A stretch of DNA of 64,000 nt from positions 1 through 64,000 of the forward strand of contig NZ_JPYO01000022.1 in the NCBI RefSeq assembly GCF_000757485.1, written 5' to 3'. The position numbers were made by a program, and so were the translations under genes. Each line of letters starts with the position of its first letter. The first letter of the stretch is position 1. Below, in pieces: positions 60,597 through 64,000 of the stretch. Source of the stretch: Achromobacter sp. RTa. Its GTDB lineage: Bacteria > Pseudomonadota > Gammaproteobacteria > Burkholderiales > Burkholderiaceae_B. The notes beneath the pieces were generated by a model that was given only the letters and a program-made list of their open reading frames with translations, had not been told where the DNA came from and ran no database searches.

Positions 60597-61595
60597 ATGT
60601 CTGATACAGCCGCCGGCGCAGATCTCGTTTCCGACGATGAATTCCTGGGTCTTCCCGATGAAAATCCCAGAGGGGAGCCGCAACTTGTAACCGTGCCTGA
60701 CGGCACGCGGGCCGACCGGCTGGACAAGGTGCTGGCGGGGCTGCTGTCCGATCATTCCCGCAGCCGGCTGCAAGGCTGGATCGAGGCGGGCAATGTCCAT
60801 GTGAACGGCGCGCCCGGCAAGGTCCGCCAGACCGTCGGCCCCGGCGACGAGATCGCCGTATGGCCGCAGCCCGCGCCCGAAACGCTGGCCTTCGCGCCCG
60901 AACCCGTCGAGTTCGGGGTGGTGGACGAAAGCCCCGACTGGATCGTCGTGAACAAGCCCGCGGGGCTGGTCACGCACCCCGGGGCGGGCAACTGGAGCGG
61001 CACGCTCCTCAATGGCCTGCTGCACCGCTATCCCGAATTGGTCCAGGTGGCCCGCGCCGGCATCGTGCACCGCTTGGACAAGGACACCTCCGGGCTGATG
61101 GTCGTGGCGCGCAACGAGACGGCCCAGACCCACCTGGTGCGGCAATTGCAGGCGCGCAGCATGGGCCGCGAGTACGTGGCGCTGGCGCATGGCTGGCTGG
61201 CGGCCGCCGGCAAAGTCGACCGCCCGATCGGCCGCGACTCCCGCGTGCCGGTTCGCATGAGCGTGGAGCGGCCGGTGGCGCCCAAGCCCGCCGTCACCCA
61301 TTATGCACCCGGCCGCCGCGGGCAGGCCGAACCGGGCGGGCGCGTCACGGAAGTGGTGTGCCGTCTGGAAACCGGCCGCACCCACCAGATCCGCGTGCAC
61401 CTGGCCAGCCTGGGGCATCCGCTGCTGGCCGACACGCTTTATGGCGGTAAGAACATCGCGGGCGCGCAGCGGCAGATGCTGCATGCGCGGGCCCTGCATT
61501 TCGACGATCCGGGCGGCCGCGGCGAGGTCGAATTCACCGCGGCTCCGCCCGCCGATATGACCCTGGTACAGGAAAACATCGCATGGAACGCGTAG
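60597..61595 (+). CDS. rluD: 23S rRNA pseudouridine synthase RluD
   Basis: A 332-residue pseudouridine synthase expected to modify 23S rRNA helix 69 (1911, 1915, 1917 in E. coli). The N-terminal S4 domain is followed by the catalytic domain with the active-site aspartate in HRLDKDTSGLMVVARN. The N-terminal 30 residues are acidic and variable. It overlaps pgeF by 13 bases, as in many proteobacteria, and diverges from bamD. Confidence 0.93.
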   Translation: MSDTAAGADLVSDDEFLGLPDENPRGEPQLVTVPDGTRADRLDKVLAGLLSDHSRSRLQGWIEAGNVHVNGAPGKVRQTVGPGDEIAVWPQPAPETLAFAPEPVEFGVVDESPDWIVVNKPAGLVTHPGAGNWSGTLLNGLLHRYPELVQVARAGIVHRLDKDTSGLMVVARNETAQTHLVRQLQARSMGREYVALAHGWLAAAGKVDRPIGRDSRVPVRMSVERPVAPKPAVTHYAPGRRGQAEPGGRVTEVVCRLETGRTHQIRVHLASLGHPLLADTLYGGKNIAGAQRQMLHARALHFDDPGGRGEVEFTAAPPADMTLVQENIAWNA

Positions 61596-62347
61596 CGGCA
61601 GGCCTGCCGGTCGTGACCGGCCCCCAATGGGCCGGCGTGAATTATTTCTGCACGACCCGCGCGGGCGGCGTGGGCGTCGCACCGCACGACACCCTGAACC
61701 TGGGCCGCCGCGCCGGGGACGATCCGGACACCGTCGCCGAAAACCGGCGCCGCGTGCGCGCCGCGGTGCCTGCCGAGCCCCTGTGGCTGCGCCAGGTGCA
61801 TGGCAGCGAAGTCGTGGATGCCGATCAGGCCGGCCTGCCGGAAGAGCCGGCCGTCGACGCCAGCGTCACCGCGCGTCCCGGCCGCGTCCTGGCCGTCATG
61901 GTGGCCGATTGCCTGCCCGTGGTGATCGCCGACGCAAAGGGCACGGTGCTGGGCGCGGCGCATGCCGGCTGGCGCGGCCTGTCGGGCGGCGTGCTCGAAC
62001 ACACGCTGGCGGCCATGCGCGCCAAGGCGCCGCAGGCCGCGGCCTGGCGAGCGTGGGTAGGTCCCGGCATCGGGCCCGAGGCATTCGAAGTCGGGCAAGA
62101 CGTGCGGGACGCCTTCGAAGCGGACGACCCTGCCGCCCTCCATTATTTCGTGGAACGGCCTGGCAAGCCGGGGAAATGGCTGGCCGACCTCGCCGGATTG
62201 GCCGATTTCCGTCTGCGCCGGGCCGGTGTACAAGAGGTGTCCTTGAGCAGGATGTGCACCGTGGCGGAGGCGGACCGGTTCTTTTCGTACCGGCGCGATG
62301 GAGAAACCGGTCGCATGGCCCTGCTTGCCTGGCTCGGTCCGGCTTGA
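61583..62347 (+). CDS. pgeF: Peptidoglycan editing factor PgeF (YfiH family)
   Basis: A 254-residue protein of the YfiH/multicopper-polyphenol-oxidase family. The metal-binding motifs are LRQVHGSEVVDAD, ADCLPVVIAD and AHAGWRGLSGG. In E. coli, PgeF prevents misincorporation into the muropeptide; related proteins act on purine nucleosides. It starts inside the rluD end, 13 bases before its stop, so the two are co-translated. Confidence 0.92.
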   Translation: MERVAAGLPVVTGPQWAGVNYFCTTRAGGVGVAPHDTLNLGRRAGDDPDTVAENRRRVRAAVPAEPLWLRQVHGSEVVDADQAGLPEEPAVDASVTARPGRVLAVMVADCLPVVIADAKGTVLGAAHAGWRGLSGGVLEHTLAAMRAKAPQAAAWRAWVGPGIGPEAFEVGQDVRDAFEADDPAALHYFVERPGKPGKWLADLAGLADFRLRRAGVQEVSLSRMCTVAEADRFFSYRRDGETGRMALLAWLGPA

Positions 62348-62471
62348 TCCAGCGCAAGCGCGGCGCTTGCGCCCGCGGCTTGCCCGGGCAGGTCTCCTTG
62401 AATACCCGCATTGACAGGCCTGGACACGGAATGCAACATCAATCGCGTAGTTTCGATAACAAGGTGTCGAA

Positions 62472-64000
62472 GTGAATGCCAATCTCTCCGCAGGGCCCAT
62501 TCCGGTGAGCGTGGCACCGGAAGTCCTGGCCGACATACAGGCCGAGTTCTCTCGCGAATGGCAACGCCTTTGCGATGACGCCCGCCGCGGCGCGCTCGTG
62601 CCGCCGCCAGACCGCCGTTTTGCCGGCGCAGCCTGGGCCGCCAATCATTCGCACCTGCTGCTGGCGCATACCTATCTGCTGTCCGCCCGCGCGATGTCGC
62701 GCATGGTGGATGCCGCGCAAGTCAGCGAACCGATGCGCGACCGGCTGCGCTTTTCCATCATGCAGTGGGTTGACGCGCTGTCTCCGTCCAATTTCCTGGC
62801 GCTGAATCCGGACGCCCAGCAGTCCATCGTGGAAAGCGCGGGCCGGGCGCTGAACGAGGGCCTTGCGAACCTGCTTGGCGATGTCAAGAAAGGGCGCATC
62901 ACGCAAACGGATGAAACCCAGTTCGAGATCGGCCGCAACGTGGCGATCACGCCCGGCGAAGTCGTGTACGAGAACGCGCTGTTCCAGCTCATCCAGTATG
63001 CGCCGTCCACCGCGACCGTGCACGAGCGTCCGATCGTCATCGTGCCGCCGAACATCAACAAGTTCTACATCCTGGACCTGCAGCCCGAGAACTCCTTCGT
63101 GCGGCACGCGGTGGAGCAGGGCTACACGGTTTTCCTGATCTCGTGGCGCAATCCCGTCGCCAGCGACACCGACGGCGTGGACCGCGCCACCTGGTCCGAC
63201 TATCTCGACAATGCGGTGCTGCAGGCCTTGCGGGTGGCAAGCGACATCACCAGGCAGCCGCAGGTCAACGCGCTGGGGTTCTGCGTGGGCGGCACGATGC
63301 TGGCGTCCGCGCTGGCGCTGGCCGAGGCGCGCGGCGAACATCCCGTGGCCTCGCTGACCCTGCTGACCTCGCTGCTGGATTTCCACGACACCGGGGTGCT
63401 GAACGTCTTCGTGGACGAGGCTCATGCGCTGCTGCGCGACCATCAACTGGGCAAGGGCGGGCTGATGCCCGGCCGCGAGCTTGCCACTACGTTCTCGTTC
63501 CTGCGGCCCAACGAGCTGGTCTGGAACTACGTTGTCGGCAATTACCTCAAGGGCCAGAAGCCGCCTGCCTTCGACCTGCTGTTCTGGAACGGCGACAGCA
63601 CCAATCTGCCCGGCCCTTTCTTTTCCTGGTACTTCCGCAATACCTACCTGGAAAACAATCTGAAAGTTCCCGGCCGGGCGCAAGCCGCAGGCATGCCGCT
63701 GGACCTGACGCGCCTGGAGATGCCGGCCTATATCTTCGGCTCCCGCGAGGATCACATCGTGCCCTGGGTGTCGGCCTATGCGTCCACGCAGGTGCTGCGC
63801 GGGCCGCAGCGCTTCGTGCTGGGGGCGTCGGGACATATCGCGGGCGTGGTGAATCCGCCTGCGAAGAAGCGCCGCAGCTACTGGGTGGCGGACGAACTTG
63901 AGCGGTCGGGTCATCACCTGCCCGGCGATCCGAACGCCTGGTTCGCCCAGGCGGCCGAGAAGCCCGGCAGCTGGTGGCCGGACTGGACTGCCTGGCTGGC
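62472..64000 (+). CDS. phaC: Class I polyhydroxyalkanoate synthase, 3' end cut by window
   Basis: The first 509 codons of a class I PHA synthase, which polymerises 3-hydroxyacyl-CoA to polyester. The N-terminal PhaC_N region is followed by the alpha/beta-hydrolase core with the lipase-box GFCVGG (nucleophile Cys271), the acidic residue in SREDHIVPW and the catalytic histidine in GASGHIAGVVNPP. The GTG at 62472 is the only start in frame near the alignment start. Class I enzymes are usually about 560-590 residues, so about 50-80 remain beyond the edge. No pha genes precede it in the window. Confidence 0.93.
   Translation, partial: MNANLSAGPIPVSVAPEVLADIQAEFSREWQRLCDDARRGALVPPPDRRFAGAAWAANHSHLLLAHTYLLSARAMSRMVDAAQVSEPMRDRLRFSIMQWVDALSPSNFLALNPDAQQSIVESAGRALNEGLANLLGDVKKGRITQTDETQFEIGRNVAITPGEVVYENALFQLIQYAPSTATVHERPIVIVPPNINKFYILDLQPENSFVRHAVEQGYTVFLISWRNPVASDTDGVDRATWSDYLDNAVLQALRVASDITRQPQVNALGFCVGGTMLASALALAEARGEHPVASLTLLTSLLDFHDTGVLNVFVDEAHALLRDHQLGKGGLMPGRELATTFSFLRPNELVWNYVVGNYLKGQKPPAFDLLFWNGDSTNLPGPFFSWYFRNTYLENNLKVPGRAQAAGMPLDLTRLEMPAYIFGSREDHIVPWVSAYASTQVLRGPQRFVLGASGHIAGVVNPPAKKRRSYWVADELERSGHHLPGDPNAWFAQAAEKPGSWWPDWTAWL

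Overview
The window is a GC-rich (roughly two thirds G+C by eye), gene-dense bacterial chromosome segment. Gene content, protein sequences, long antisense open frames and the GC-rich intergenic repeats all suggest a betaproteobacterium of the Alcaligenaceae (Bordetella/Achromobacter group). The genus is an inference. I see no rRNA, tRNA, CRISPR array, prophage or insertion sequence.

Layout. (1) About 0.3-7.9 kb, minus strand: a small hypothetical gene, the rRNA methyltransferase rlmL, hemJ, the methylcitrate-cycle genes prpB-prpC-prpD and malate dehydrogenase. (2) 8.2-14.3 kb, plus strand: a GntR/UTRA regulator, sdhCDAB, sdhE and citrate synthase. With mdh and prp this forms a TCA/propionate supercluster around one divergent control region that holds a palindromic operator candidate. 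(3) 14.5-21.9 kb, plus strand: an AraC-type regulator with its own terminator, then a tightly packed unit of an amidase, a Tat-exported binding protein and a four-gene Urt/Liv-type ABC transporter, probably for uptake and hydrolysis of a short amide or urea-like compound. (4) 21.9-29 kb: an unknown membrane protein, a HemJ-like DUF2214 protein, the malic enzyme maeB and a solitary homodimeric E1 dehydrogenase with no E2/E3 genes beside it. (5) 29-31.3 kb: an OPT-family transporter followed by a tandem palindrome-bounded repeat. (6) 31.3-35.3 kb, minus strand: a purine-degradation unit (PuuE allantoinase, a fused OHCU decarboxylase-allantoate amidohydrolase and an M20 hydrolase), preceded by a perfect TTTGTATACAAA palindrome. 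(7) 35.6-37.2 kb: ACC deaminase and its divergent Lrp-type regulator. (8) 37.6-44.5 kb: the 2-oxoglutarate dehydrogenase complex sucA-sucB-lpd, then the zapE ATPase. (9) 44.6-51.2 kb: an iron-acquisition island with two Fur-box candidates, an ECF sigma factor, FecR-like anti-sigma factor, TonB receptor with an STN signalling domain, a 36-codon ORF, DUF3649, PepSY and DUF3325 proteins; all but the receptor junctions overlap. (10) 51.2-64 kb: trpS with an unusual C-terminal extension, tex, a DinG-family helicase, a MFS transporter with a divergent GlxA-type regulator, bamD, rluD, pgeF and the start of a PHA synthase gene cut by the window edge.

Most genes are well-known housekeeping families. 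The points worth following up are the amidase/ABC cluster, the 36-residue ORF coupled to DUF3649-PepSY-DUF3325, the fused purine enzyme with its atypical M20 partner, the orphan E1, the YegP-like tail on TrpRS, and two repeat families.
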